Part shown: one piece after another, positions 24,127-37,400 of the stretch
How positions within the stretch are numbered: the first letter of the stretch is position 1
Layout: the number at the start of each line of letters is the position of its first letter
Assembly (NCBI RefSeq): GCF_032062135.1
Contig: NC_092868.1
Span: forward strand, 51,235,053 to 51,299,052
Length of the DNA stretch: 64,000 bases
Source: Pyxicephalus adspersus
Lineage: Eukaryota; Chordata; Amphibia; Anura; Pyxicephalidae
Reading direction: 5' to 3'
Position numbers and translations under genes: made by a program
Notes under the pieces: generated by a model
What the model was told of the DNA's origin: nothing
What the model saw: the letters and a program-made list of their open reading frames with translations, nothing else
Databases searched by the model: none

Positions 24127-26409
24127 AAGACCTGCCTCTTATAAATGTATTTGTCTACTCTTACCTAACAAGACGTATATGTATCTGTCTTTTACACAAA
24201 GTGTGTGTCTTTTTTTAGGCCTTACCCCTAGATTAGTCCAGTCCATGTTTTCCATTGACTTTCGATAATATCTTTATATATTGCTTTTGTCAGAATGGAG
24301 CGTTCATAAGCTTCATCAATTCTTTATGAATTCAGCTTCAAAGGATCATTATTCACTCTAAGCCGTTTGGAAAAAGCAACAGATATTGAGCAGGTAAACT
24401 ACTGCTGTGATGTTGAGGAGAAGATACAATATTTGAGCCAAGCCAGCTTTCCTAATGGCAGCAAATGATTAAAATGTATGTATGGGAACTTTTCTGAGCT
24501 GCAGCAAACTATATGAGTAATGTGGATGTTTTCAGGAAGACTATGTAAGGACATTTGTGGAATTTGCAAGAGTTTTACTAAATTAATAATATTTACATGG
24601 GTGCCATGAACTGCTCCTTTATTATTCAAGTCTTTGAGAGATGTTATTTTCTACTTTTGTTTAGGTAATGCAGTTCTTGTGGATGCATTTACAGTAAACC
24701 TTACACTAAAAGGAACTCTTTGAGCTCCCATTCCAAGGTCATTTAAATTAATGTCTCTTTCAGATTTGCAGTAAACTACAACATGGACGCTCATCCATGT
24801 TCCCTATCATCCCCAATTAACCTAGTGGAAGTCCCAATTTTGTGCACATGTTTACACAGTGGTTGCAGTGGAGTGGAGGCTTCCGGCAGTGTGGGTGCCT
24901 TTCCTGGTTCTGGAGGGCAACACATGCAAGCGCATCCTTCAGAGCTGCATTCTGCCCCTGACTGCATAGCAGCAGTTTGCTATGTGCCCTGGAGTGGCTA
25001 ACCATGCGGTTAGAACCCTTAATACCTTACAAATACCCCAAAACATACAAATTAGAATTATGTTTACCTTACCAAAGTTTTATGACTCCCATGGTTAGGC
25101 AAAAAATAAATCACTGGCCTTTTAGGAATATTGCAAAAGAATGTTGAAAATGTAGCATTCTGCGTTCTACAATAATGAACTAGGTCTTCTTGTGAGATTT
25201 CGCCTGCTGTGCATTCCACAAGAATCTACCTGGAAGGACAGTGAACATCACTTCGAGCAATGAGGATGACTGGGGTAAGGTGAGTATAATTTTTATGTAT
25301 TTTCCTTTTAGGGGTGGCTGAGAGAATGTACGTCGACCTTTCATTTTAATGAAAAGCCCACCTTTAATGTTGTATTGACTTGAATTACAATTTAAGCAAA
25401 TTAACAAAATATCCTTTTAATTAAATCTGATGCCAGTACAAAATTGGATAGAGACAAAACCAGTCTGGCGCATCCCTGCAATATTTTATAAATGGACCTC
25501 TTTGTTTTCCCGCTATCAGCACCGAGGCACTGTACCTGGTCAGCGCATAATTGAAACAGCCTTTGTCGTTCAGCCTGAATCATCTCATCTTTGCACTAAT
25601 TAATACATTCCAAACCAAATGCTCCTTTCTTCCTCCTCCTCACTCCATCCCAATAGGTTGACCCATCGAAATTTACCCACAATACTAAATCTAGAGCTAA
25701 TATTTTCAAGTGATATCTGCCCAATGGTATAAAAAGGGTAAAAAGAAAATAAGGCGTTATTAAGTAACAACACCTGACAAATTCATTATCATAAGATAAT
25801 TGACCATATCTCGGATAAAGTCGTTAATGGGAATCTGGGAAATTCTAACTTTCTTAAGGTCAACTGCCTCTTGTTAATTGCCAATTTACAGGCTCTAATC
25901 ACCATGACAAAAATAATGAAGGGAAAGGGTGGGGAGGGGGGTGAGTAAATTATTTTGACTTTGCCTTTACTTGACAAACAGACCGAGCAGTTTTCAGCAT
26001 GTAAAACTGTAGCCATGAATAGATTGTGCTCCTTGTGTCTCCATAACGTTGCTGATGTTGAAAAACGTATCATTTTCCCATAGATGTCACTTCCAAAGTG
26101 CCTGGTCAAAAGATAGTGGTGTTGTTTAGCTTAGAGCTGTGTAGGTATCAAAAAAGCTAAAAGTTGGATTCCCCCCCCCCCCTGGATTAAATATCTAATG
26201 TCAAGTTATATTATCACAAAAACTTTATAGTACATCTTCAATACCTCCATATTTCTTGGTTTTATCACTTGTAACACCTATAACTGTTGATGTGCCGGAA
26301 ATAGTGTGCTCCTTCATTTCTCTGTGATAAACATAATAGCATATTTTTGGTTCTAAATTTCATGGTGACAACCCTGCCTACTGGGATAGGGGGAAGGCAC
26401 TGTAACTAC
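24127..26409. other. Intron stretch without a supported gene
   Basis: No exon or mobile element recognised. A poly-C run of about 12 lies at 26171-26182. Confidence 0.5.
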
Positions 26410-26757
26410 AGTCCATAAAGACATGGTTGGATTATTTGGTATATGGAAACACCAATGGACTGCTCATAGCCCTGACCTCAACCCCACTGAACACCTTTGG
26501 AGTGAATTGGCATGCCGATCGTGAGCCAGGTCTTCACGTCTAACATCTGTACCTAACCTTGCAAAAAAAAGATTCTGGATGAATGGGTTTAAATTCCAAC
26601 AAACACATTCCAAAATCTTGTGTATAGCTTTTTTTTAAGAGTGGGGGCTGTTATAGTTGTGGGGTCACAATAATAATAGCCATGGATATGAAAAAGGATG
26701 TCTAACAAACTTATAGAGGCGTGATGGTCTGGTGGCCATACATTTTGGATCACATAG
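26410..26757 (+). pseudogene. Tc1-like transposase relic, C-terminal part
   Basis: In one frame from about 26456 the sequence reads WTAHSPDLNPTEHLW, the signature around the last catalytic acid (E) of the DD34E transposase of Tc1-type elements. A stop follows within about 10 codons, and further stops and shifts follow. The end, GTGATGGTCTGGTGGCCATACATTTTGGATCACATAGTG, corresponds to the 3' terminal region of a Tc1-like family that is very common in fish and frogs (from memory). The first two catalytic D regions are missing, so this is a dead 3' fragment. It ends directly against a family A MITE. Confidence 0.75.
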
Positions 26758-26875
26758 TGCCTGATTTATTAAAGCTCTCCAAAACTGGAAAAGTTAGACT
26801 ATCATAAAAAGAACCTGGGTGATCCAGGTCCATTCCAGGTTTGCTGGATCAACCAGGTTCTTCCATGATACTTGA
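26758..26875. mobile_element. Palindromic MITE (family A), shortened copy
   Basis: The left arm GCCTGATTTATTAAAGCTCTCCAAAACTGG is followed by AACCTGGGTGATCCAGGTCCATTCCAGGTTTGCTGGATCAACCAGGTTC. The central part is deleted compared with the copy at 61217, and the right terminal GAGAGCTTTAATAAATCA is missing. Confidence 0.7.
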
Positions 26876-28539
26876 TGAATACATGGTGAATCTTTTACAG
26901 CCTTGAAGAGATTTAGAAAATCCGGCGTTTAGTATACATATGTAAAAAAATGTTTTCTGAAGATTATTATTTAGTTGTTGTTCTGCAAAAATATAATATC
27001 CTTGAAAGCATTACTTGGAGGGGTTGTATTTTTGTCAACAAAGTTATCTTTAATTTCAAAACTGTTTAAAAAAACTAGTCACTGGATGGATTTTTGTAGC
27101 TGCTTTGTCTGGCTAGGTTCTAGGAGATGTCCATCTTCAGGATTTTGCCCATAAGTCAAATATTAGTAGGGCAAGGATTTCGCCATCTCTGAGAAAGGTA
27201 GGAGGGGAATAATTCACAAGGATGTCCAAGGCAAAAAGCACAATTTTCATTCATCCTGGAAACACCACATTAAAGGTCATAAAACGGAAATGTGTGCTAC
27301 TCAGGGAAAATGGTATTTGTAATAATTTCCTAGCATGAAATATTAAAGATCAGGGAGGTAAAAATCCCAGATGTGATCACTTGCTGATATGATTGAAGGC
27401 CTTTAAAATGAACTTGGGCAGTTTTCTCGAACCTCACCGATCACTAAGCAATCAAGAGTGATTTCTTGTTTTACATCTTTCATTCCGCGTCCAAAAAAGA
27501 ACCCAGACATTCTCCATATTGCTGTAGTGCCAATGAATTCATCGTAGCCTTCGACCTGACATGTTGTAACTTGCGATGATGACAAAATGCATTTGTTACA
27601 GTCGGAAGCAGTCTTGGAAAATGTTACAAATGACAGATAAGCTTGTCTTCTCCCTGTTCCTTTGATTGGTCTATAATTGATGTGGCTCCTGTTCAAAAAT
27701 ACAACACTAGACTCGGGAAGATATCAAAAGTGTGGCAAAGCCATTTGGCCTCATGAGATTATATTTTTCACAAGTTCCTACCTGTAATAGCCAAAGTAGG
27801 AACAAAGCAGCAGAATGTTCCAAGAGAATCTGCAATGCCATGGATTAGAAAGTCTGCTGATTAGTAGACTTTGGACCATATTAAATCTTAATTTTTTTTT
27901 CTGCAAAATATAATTTCAGCGACCTAATTAGGAGGCTTGGTGTTATTATCTAAAATTTTAAGGAGAACTCATATTTAAGAATGTGATAGAAAAAGGTGAG
28001 ATTAAAGTTTATATTGCTGCACAAGACATTTTGTAATTTAAAGCCTAACTGCACTTCCTGGTAAAACCTCAAAATACATTTCAGCTTAGGCACCCACTTT
28101 TTAAATCAAATAGTAAAAAGAGAAATTACTACAACCATCTAAGAACTGGTAATTTTTGGCTTTATTTTAGGCTATAAGAGATAGCTATAGAAAGCAAGGA
28201 TGCTTTGGAGCTGAAAAGTTTGTGGTTTGTCTTTTCTCATGTCTCCTATCTATTCATCTCCCTTCAAATATTACTGCACAAAACTGCACAATAACCATTA
28301 TTACAAACCTAATTGGTGTATTCATTTTTTTCATCCACAACTGCTACAAGTGAAAGGTGCCCTTATTAATTCAATATTTAAAGCAAAGCTTGCTTATCTC
28401 TCTTGTAACAATCTCTGATTGATTCACCACAGGAGTGTTTTTTTCTCTGTAACAGATCCCTTGCTTTTGTAGGCCTTACTGTAATATTGGCATGTTAATG
28501 TTTATGTCTTTCTTATTTAAAATGCTGCTGCTGAAAGTT

Positions 28540-28670
28540 TGGCTCTCCTCAGCTTGATCCAGCAGTTTCCTGGGCTTTTTACGGCTCATTCCTGATTTAC
28601 CGCCTCTTTATGGCCGGCTATAAAAGGAGCGCATCAGGGGACGTCATGCAATGAGGAAGCTTTCCTGGCC
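28540..28670 (+). promoter_or_regulatory. Possible TATA-containing regulatory segment
   Basis: A TATAAAAG box (28619-28626) is embedded in GC-richer sequence (GGCCGGC before it, GAGCGC after it). No initiator, downstream gene or CpG island supports a promoter, so this is only a motif note; it may equally be a conserved enhancer. Confidence 0.15.
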
Positions 28671-29569
28671 TTGTCAGCTCAAGTTGAGCGTTGGTAATTT
28701 CCATGGGCGCCTTGTGGCATTGGGGCTTTTCTTCCCTTTGCTCAGAGACAATAAAACTGTGTCTTTGTTCCTTCAGGTGTCATGCCAACAAATCTGGATT
28801 TTAGTGATAGCCCCCAATAGACCCTTTGTAATGGGATGCCTGGGCGGCGGGGGAGGTTTTTGTCCGCCTGGTTCAGTTCACCTCATGTAATATAAACAAG
28901 TGTAATTTTGATGAAAGTTTAAACTGAATTCAGGGCACTGTTGACGTGGTATCCTTCAATAGCTTAATGGATGTTCTTTTTTGTTCTGAAAGGTCTGTTT
29001 GCAAAAAAGTTAATCCCAAGGACCGTTTTTTCTTCTGTTTGAAACCTGGCTCCCATAATGCACTGTGGCCCCATATGCAGTTGGGGAAAAGCTGCAGACT
29101 CAGAGGCATGTAATGGCAGCAGCTTTGTTACAACTCAGTGGCGTAATGGCTTTCTACACCCTATTTTCTGCACACTTAGAACCCATGAGGTAGAAGGAGG
29201 GGGACAGCTGCATAATATATTGTTTATGAACTACAGCAACCCAGTCAGGGGGTTACAAAAAACTTGAATTGCTATACCCTATAAAAGAGGCAGATGTGGT
29301 GACTTATTTGCTGCAACATCTCTGTCTTAAAGACCATCCTCGGTATATTGAATAATGTGCACTCCTTCTGCCTGCTGTGGTTCCTTTTATCAACCCTTAG
29401 TCACTGCATCACACAATAATGATGTAGGGGTCAGAGGAAGTAGCCACAGCAGCCAGCAGGGGAGACGGTTTTCTACCTTTCATTTATCTTATACCTAAAT
29501 ATTGGTATCAGTTCCTATTCACTAAGATACTGACACTTTTGAACCTTTATAGTGTATTTATATAGTGTA

Positions 29570-29742
29570 TTTGTACACACAGCGTCTATTATGTTCTATG
29601 ATAAAGGTTGGGGAGAGGATGAGCGAGTGGCAGCCTACTGTGCTCTCTTCCCTTAACTTATATGGCAATTGTTCAACATTGGTCATTCACGGATCCGTCC
29701 CGACCAAAGTCAGGTGACCGCTGTACTGACATGTGCACATAA
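29570..29742. mobile_element. Possible decayed MITE (family B)
   Basis: GTACACACAGCG at the left and TGTGCACATAAC at the right, with a purine-rich GGGGAGAGGATGAGCGAGTGGC section and TCATTCACGGATC between them, mirror the order of parts in the copy at 23813-24126. The ends are eroded. Confidence 0.4.
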
Positions 29743-31288
29743 CACCCCGGCCTAGATAATCCTGCTGGGATTTCTTTTTCTCTCTGTGTACCATCAGGAA
29801 GATTTCTCTTTCTATCCTGGGGATACAACAGTGTGTAAGATGAAATCTCTGCACCAGAACAGTTGCCCCCATTGAAAACCTTTATTTAAATATATTCCTC
29901 AAAAACCACAAATGATTTAAATCCACTTTGTGTGCACCAAATGACATTGCAAAGCTAGATATTTTCTTTTAATGGTAGCAGTGACATCAACTTGTTCAGA
30001 GAGCAGAGCAGTGGGAGGAATTTTGCATTCCCACATACTACATGCTACCTATGGAAAACACCAGAAGAGGGTGGATAAAAGACCAGTTACCAGTTACAAA
30101 AAGAGAGAGTAGCAGTGACTGGTCTTTAACACAAAAAGTTCCTGCACAGAGGACAATAGGTCAAACTGGATAACTGGACAGACACGCAAAAAATACCCAA
30201 TGCACGTTCGAGTACAAATACATGTGCCTCTTAAAATTAAAAGATATTTGTTTATTCCGATGTTCAGCTTTAAACTCCTGCAGGTATATTTGAATCAGTA
30301 CCATATTAAAAGTAAAGTACCTCGTAACAAGCTAGGAAACAAATAAAGCGAGACAAGATGGCGCCTAAGGCTCCATAATTGCTAGATCATTATTGGCCTG
30401 CTTGAAAAATAAAACATACAGCCCGTGCACGGAATATGAAGAAAAACGGCAAACAAGATCCAAGCGGGCAAAAACAAAGAGGAATCGTGCAAGTTCCTAC
30501 CTCAGAGTAATGTGTTATCTTAATGGGGTTTAAAAATTGTGAAGCGAGAAAAATGGAGCCGTGCCTGGGAAGTGATCATGTGGTTAATCTAACAGGTGAG
30601 GCAGCGTGTAGTTATTACAATGATGGAGCTCGGAGTTTATCAGCCAACACTGGCGAAGTCTAAAAATAAATATATAAGAAAGATAAATAGGAAGCGAGCA
30701 AACAAAGAGAGAAAAACACAACGTTTTCTAATCAAATCTCTGCCCCGCAGTGTCTCAGTCACCTCCACTCATTTTTTAGGACATAAACACAGCCAGTTAA
30801 AATGACTTTGGTAATTACACTTCATCTTGGCCTTTCCAAGGTATTAAAAGAGAAACAGGAGGACGCGTCAGAGAAATAGAAAAAAAAGTGGTTTAATCAC
30901 AATTTGGTAGGAACAATCGGTAGAAATTCAGCCATTTTTGTTGAACGAGTATAAACATGCCCCCTCCATATTTTAGAACAATTGCGCATTTATCTTCCGA
31001 CATAGCTATGCTCTGGATTTTATATTCAATAAAACGGTAGCGACTTCTTTTTTTTAGGACCTATTGCTTATTTCAAAGCTATTTGCTGAAAGCGTTGTGT
31101 CTTTGTTGTCTTTAATTTGTCAGGATTGGTATTGCAGAGTTAGATCTTTCAGACCGTGATAAGGGGCCTAACACAAATCTGGTTCTTGTAAATAGATATT
31201 TTTTATCAACCAAAGCTGGCCATAGAGTTCAGGGTTTTTTTTTGTAGGTTTTGGGGCTCTATCTGATCATCTTAGATCCCTGGTCCAG

Positions 31289-31289
<1 letters not shown>

Positions 31290-31332
<43 letters not shown>

Positions 31333-31341
31333 TGTAGGATA

Positions 31342-31384
<43 letters not shown>
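31290..31384. repeat. Two (AT)n tracts separated by a 13-base spacer
   Basis: Tracts at 31290-31329 and 31343-31384 are each followed by a copy of CATTGTAGGA (31331 and 31387), so the tract plus its flank appears to have been duplicated in tandem. Confidence 0.9.
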
Positions 31385-31389
<5 letters not shown>

Positions 31390-34199
31390 TGTAGGAAAAG
31401 CTTAGAACCCATGTCAAGTTTTTATTTTGCTATAGAACAGAGCTCCAAAAAGTATCAATCCATAAGGCAATTAGGTTCAAATGATCGTATTTAATTCTAG
31501 GTTAATATCAAGAGCGTTTTGAGCAAACAACTGTCTCTCCTTTGTTAAGGGCTTACATGATTATTATATCCATCCAACTGATTCCAGTGGTAACAGGATC
31601 CCCCTTCTTCAGGTTTTATAGGTGTGTCCGTCCAGAATAGGAGGTCTTCATCTGCTACTCACCTCAGAATAAGTTGATCAGTCATGCTCCTTGGTAACAC
31701 AGAAGCACTGCAAAATAATTGACAAGCTCATTATATAAGTTGCTTCTCTTTATCCCAGACTAAGCTCTGCAGTACAGTGGATTGCAAGTTAATAACAAGT
31801 CACATTCAAGTACTTGCACTCTTTGCATTTAAGTAAATACGTTTAATTTCAAGGTTTACATTTTCAGAGCTTTATTCATTTATGTTGATTATATCTGCCT
31901 AGAGTTCTGCCTTACTCATTATGCCATAGTTTCCATGAAACCTGTACCAGTGGTCAACATAACGTGAAGCAAGGGTTGCCCCAGACACATCACGTTCCAC
32001 AGTGTCAAACACTCCATATTAGCTGATCTTCCATTGCCAGTAAAAAGAGATGAAAGTGAAAAGTAGACATGTCTATTGATTAAACATCTCGCTTTAAATC
32101 CATATCTTGCTTTTCTGGAGTTCATGTTTAAATTGCCGATCTGTCAGGGAGATGCAGGACATGTGCAGACATTAAACATCTTCATTTTTCCATGTGTATA
32201 TAAAAAGCCCCTGTGTATTTGAGAAGAATTAAGCAGAAGGTAGGCTGGCGGGGGGCTGACAACAGAGGTGATCTCCATAATGTACCTCCTTGCCGTGGTG
32301 GGGCCATTTAAGATAGGCTGTCTGGAGTTTGCTTACACCAAATTTAGATCTATAAATGGTTTTTAACTCGCTACATTCTGCCAATATTTTTCATTATGTG
32401 GTATGTTTCTTAGGATTAAAGTAGCTCCAAACTTTTCCATATTGTTTAATCTCCATCTTTCATTTAAAAAAATGCCTGGTCATCCTGCCCTAAGGGTTCA
32501 TGAATCTACTGCTAGATATAGAGTGACTATGTTTTGATCCAATTGTGCTCTTTTGTTGTCACCCTTTACCAGACACTACAACTGTCTGGTAATAGCCATT
32601 GTTTTCACTGTCCGCAAACCTACCATAAGACATGCCATATGGACATTCCAGACAGGTATATAGACAGGGAGTGGCCACAAACAGGCTAGATGAGATAAAC
32701 AGCTCTTAGAAGATGTAACAAAGGATGAAAAAAGTTTAGGATAAGTATTGATTAATAAATTACAAATCTAAGCAGTATATTCTGTTTGTATCCAAAGGCT
32801 CTCCTTCTACAGAGATGTTCCTAGATTGTAAGCTCTTCAGGCCATGGTCCTTCTGTGTCACTGTCTGTATCTGTCATTTGCAACCCCTATTTATTTACAG
32901 TGCTGTGTAATATGTTGGTGTAAAATCCTGTTTATTATCACTTAAAATAATAAAGTGTTGGTAGACCTAAAGAATATCTTACAATGCAATTGTAACAAGG
33001 TCTGCTTAAAAACTTTGGCCTTTCACTACCTAGTCTCAAAAATTTGGAACAGGTGGTATTAGTAAAGGCAATATTTATCTTCCTATTTCATGACTTTATG
33101 TTGCGGAACTGGTGGGATTCTAAAGACAGGTAGCCAATGCAGCTAAATAAAAAAGTTGCGCGTGCTTCAAAAAATGACAACAGTGCAGTGTCAACTAGAA
33201 TCATGTTTCCATTATTTTTTTTACTTTATGAACATTATATTTTTACTCAGCGTGCCGTGTAGTTCTCCGTGTTAAAACAATGCACTTTGCCCCGCGTCCG
33301 GCATCTGCACTGATGGTACAGGGTGAATTTGACGTAGCATGACATGTTCATCACAGTCAGAACAACATCACATACGCTCATCTCCATCTCCAGGCCGAGG
33401 ATTAATTCACAGCAATACCTTCTGGGAAATTCTCAACATTCTCAAAAAATTTGCTTTGCCAAGGCTACGTGCTTGAGCATTGCAAGAATAAAGAGTGGGC
33501 AGAACGGATGAATCACTGTCAAAATAATCCCGCGGATAACTGGATATAATTCTCAGCCATGAAGAGCTGTGCATGATAATGAGAAAATGAAGAGGGTGGA
33601 AAATAATTCAACAAATGAAAAATGTTGTAATAAATTACTTTGGCAAGCTTTGGGTGTGTTTAAAAAAAAAAAAACTTTTATTATGGTTGGTAAAACGTCC
33701 AGTGCCTGCAAAATTTAAGACTCAAGTAATTCTCCTCTTAAGCCAGTCCTAATACATCCAAAAAATCTCCCTCCAATGATGTATTGTGAACTCTTGTTTC
33801 TTCACTGTTTTTTCCACAAACAATGTTGAATATTGTAACCTTGACCTTGGAGGCACACACAGATAGTTGATTCCATCACAGTCGAGGAAAATATTTGCAG
33901 TGCTTTCAGGAGATCCTAATTGCCACATTTTCTCTCTCAGAAAGATTGTCTTCTCATTCCAGCCACTTCCTGTCTACATTTGTTCCTACAAAGGCTGCAT
34001 AGTCCTTCTAAGGGCCAGGTTTCCTGCTAGTGACAACAGTGCTTCATGTTTATGTAAGGGAAGTTGAAACAACCAAATATAGTCTCCATCAGGAGCTGGG
34101 CAATGCAGAATACCTATCTGAGGGTAGGGATAAATCATTCTTACCCAATACCAGGACCTTGGCAAGATCATCAGGAGTTATTTTAATGAAAGATGTTTA
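31385..34199. other. Intron stretch with one SINE tail
   Basis: No exon recognised. A SINE or LINE 3' tail lies at 32825-32955. A run of 13 A lies near 33662. Confidence 0.45.
32825..32955 (+). mobile_element. 3' tail of a SINE or its LINE partner
   Basis: AGATTGTAAGCTCTTCAGGCCATGGTCC followed by TGTGTCACTGTCTGTATCTGTCATTTGCAACCCC and TACAGTGCTGTGTAATATGTTGGTG is a dispersed 3' end. Its last part (CAGYGCTGTGTAATATGTTGGTG) matches the tail of the SINE at 14633-14955. Confidence 0.6.
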
Positions 34200-34432
34200 C
34201 CGTATTTTTCGGACCATAAGACACACTTTTTTTCCCCAGAAGTGGGGGAAAAAAGTCCCTGCGTCTTATGGTCCAAATACAGCCTACACATATGCTGTTA
34301 AAAAAAAAGTTTCTTACCGTGTTCAATATTTTAGGACACTTTTTGTTTCAGAATCTTTTTTTTCTTCATTTCCCTTCTCTAAAAACTGGTGCGTCTTATG
34401 GTCCGGTGCGTCTTATGGTCCGAAAAATACGG
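34200..34432. mobile_element. TA-flanked palindromic MITE (CCGTATTTTTCGG ends)
   Basis: The left end CCGTATTTTTCGGACCATAAGAC and the right end GTCTTATGGTCCGAAAAATACGG are perfect inverted repeats of 23 bp, flanked by TA on both sides (34198-34199 and 34433-34434). An inner inverted pair surrounds CCCCAGAAGTGGGG. Close to the right end, GTGCGTCTTATGGTCCG is present twice in tandem (34390-34423). A TA target duplication is typical of Tc1/mariner-type transposition. This end sequence is widespread in vertebrates, as I recall. A 161-codon frame across it is chance. Confidence 0.85.
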
Positions 34433-34434
34433 TA

Positions 34435-37400
34435 CTTAAAAAAATTGTGAATGACTTAAAGAAAGAATTACATTTTAATGGAAAAGCTGAACCATACTTG
34501 CACAATGGGTGTTGAAACAAATTGTGATCAGCGAGGATAAGATTTGACAATGCAGGAGCAAACAAGGCACAATGTTGTTGCCTATAATATAGGATCTTGA
34601 ACAGAGAGTTATAGTACTCTTACATAAATTCCCATCTTAGAGTGTTGTCCCCAGAACATGGTGCATTTTCCCCCCACCTCTTGCCTCCCACTTGAATTTT
34701 TAATTTTATATCACTACCAACCTAGAATGTTCTGCTATTCTCTGCCACCGTGGGAGGTCTCAATAAACATTACCTGTTATTATTACTTTCTGGAGAATGT
34801 ATACATTTACAATATCACACAGTTCCCTCCTTCCTTCATTTTTCATGAGAAGTGGCTTTAGATTAATGACTTAGCCACTGAGGAAACGAAACACGGTGCC
34901 AGTCTGATTTATTGACCACTTAGTGTTGATGAAGCTGCAAACAGGAGTCAAACAGATGTTGCAGCTGCATTTTTCTTTATCAGAAACTCGCAGCTTTTTG
35001 CATTTTTAACCACGTCCATCGCCCAATTCTGCTGACTCTCAAAAAAACCCTTACTGGCAAAGACGTTCATTCTTGTCAGCCAGCTTTCTTAAAATGGAAC
35101 AGTCACATACATGTGAAGAAAAGAGACATTTTGTGTCTGTGTAGGTTGTTGTGAGGGGTAGGGACATACCTAAGACCTATTTAGAAGATGGCTACCAGGT
35201 GCAGTTTTCAGGAAGCCTTGAATTGAAAGGGGTAGTGATGGGTGAATCTGCCTAATTAAATCAATTTTGGCAATTAGCACACCCCTGGCATTCCATTATT
35301 TTGCCCCCCAAAAATTAATAAGCCAAAAATGACTGATATTGTTAGGGTTTACCCTTTAAAATATAAAGATATATAACATAAATTCAGACTTCACCAGAGA
35401 AAGATCACATGATGACATAGGGAAGACCCTTTCACTTGGCAGTTTCAGGTGGCCTAACATGGCTTCTGCAGAATAGAACCCAGAAGGATCTGCAATAGTT
35501 TGCTTGACTTATTGTATATTTTCATCCATCATTACTTTTCCTCCAAGTAAATTGGAGTCTCACTTTAATTCAACTTTGGAGGTCTGTTGCAAAATTTATC
35601 AACTGAAATCAAGCAAGTCTTCGATAGCTGATGCGAGCCGCGTCCCCATAAAGCATCTGGCGATGTTCTCACGGAACAGCGATAATCAGAGGAAAGTTAT
35701 CATTATTAATGTTTATTCAGAGCAATCAAATGTTCAAAGGAATCAGTAATGAAACCATCTGTTAAACTTATAGGGTTTCTCTGTGTTATTTATTGTACTC
35801 TTCCATTGCGTATTGTATTCTTATTAGTGAAGACTTAAAGGATAATGACAGTTCTAACAACTTTTTGGCTGCTTAAACATGTCAAGTATTTAGTACATAA
35901 AGGGAAATTATAACTAAATGCCTTATTCATCATAAACTTAAGCCCAGACTGAAAGGTCATGAGCCCTTATCAGTCAGGTAGTGTCCTCATTCCACCTACT
36001 TTTAAATTAAGGCAGGAGCTGTGACCAAGGGGAAAGATATGGGACCTAGTGACTACAGAGGGGTTTGGAACTCTAAGGGGCATATATTGGGAAATTTGGT
36101 CTTTGACCAAAGGGAGATCTGGGATGCAATATCTGTATCTCTAGACATTGAAGACAAGGTGTCTGATATGGTTTATTTTTCACCATGATCTACCCTGTCA
36201 TACACCATACTTCCTACAAGACATTGTTTAGCATTCAATCTAGAGGTTAGAGTGCCCCTTCAGGCTTCTGGCTAATATTGGTGCCATTCAATAAATACTT
36301 GGAATGTTTAATGAAAATGTATGAGGTTTTGCACAGAGAATAATCAAAGCAAAGTCACTTTTTTCAGTGGTAAGTAGAAAAGTGACCCTTTATACTGGAA
36401 GTCTACTCCCCATACATTGACAGTCAGTAAGAGGCCATCTTTTTCACATTTGAGTTAGTGAAGAAATGCTTCCCAGCAGTTGTGTTTATGGTGATAACCA
36501 GTTGGAAAGTTCAGAAAAGACCCATGAATGGGCCCGAGCAGTTTCCAAATGATTGTTTCAGGGTTATCTGACAGCAGCCAACCCAAAAAAACTTCTTGAG
36601 CACTTGCCTGTGGCAGATGACTTAAGATAAAGGGTAGATTGTCTTATATATCTTCATTGAACCAAGAATTAGTTGTGTGGGTAAAGGTGGAGGGTTCTTG
36701 CAGACAAACAGTGACTATTCTAACTGTTACAAAAAAAAAACTTTCTTTAGTTCCCCTTCAAGTTAGGAAATGCAGGAGCTCAGCGTCTTTTAGCTCTAAA
36801 ATCAAAATATCACGACAGTGCAGGGAGCAAATCATTTTGATCTTTCCTGCCAAGTAATTAACTGCTCATAAAAAAGCGAAATTGTAATAAAATCTAATCT
36901 TTTCTGCTATTTCCAGTGCTCTGTGGATAATGAATACAATCCTATACATCTCAGGGCATGACGTGCTGAGCGAGGGCTTTCTATACATCCCAGCAAAAAT
37001 GCTTATGAAGTGATCTTGCATCCCTCTTCAGAATGTATCAGTTACAGTACCGACGGCATCTATCCATCACAGCCGTGTCCTGTAGCGAAGGGATAGGATG
37101 AGATAGATTATGGATGTATAGGTATATCATGCTTACGTTCACAATTAATGGAAGATTAATGGTCCTATAGCTGTACATGTCCCCTTCCTGTTGTGTACCC
37201 ACAGTGGCTAATACATTAATATATATCACAAATGGTTTCGCCTTCCCTTGAGGATCCCTGTGCTGGTAATATAGAAGAGCCCTGCGCTAATTTAAAGGCA
37301 GGATAATGTTTTAAATGGAGGAGATGTTGAAATCACTAAATACAGCCAATTAAAGGGAGCATGTCAAGACAGAAATATAGAAAGATCACTGCTGACTTGT

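Larger units (their letters stand above)
26876..31289. other. Intron stretch; weak features only
   Basis: No supported exon. Notable items are a 97-codon minus-strand frame at 27403-27696 without recognised domains, a TATA-like box at 28619, and a poor family B MITE copy near 29570-29742. Confidence 0.45.

Noticed and set aside
32190..32225. TATATAAAAAGCCCC promoter-like word
   Set aside because: A/T-rich intron produces such words by chance; no supporting initiator or transcript evidence.
34030..34515. 161-codon open frame
   Set aside because: It runs through both ends of a palindromic MITE, so the peptide simply reads the inverted repeats.
34871..34915. Another hammerhead-like word (CTGAGGAAACGAAACACGGTG)
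   Set aside because: CTGAGGA and GAAAC are present but there is no stem II and no valid NUH triplet at the right distance; stem I pairing is poor.
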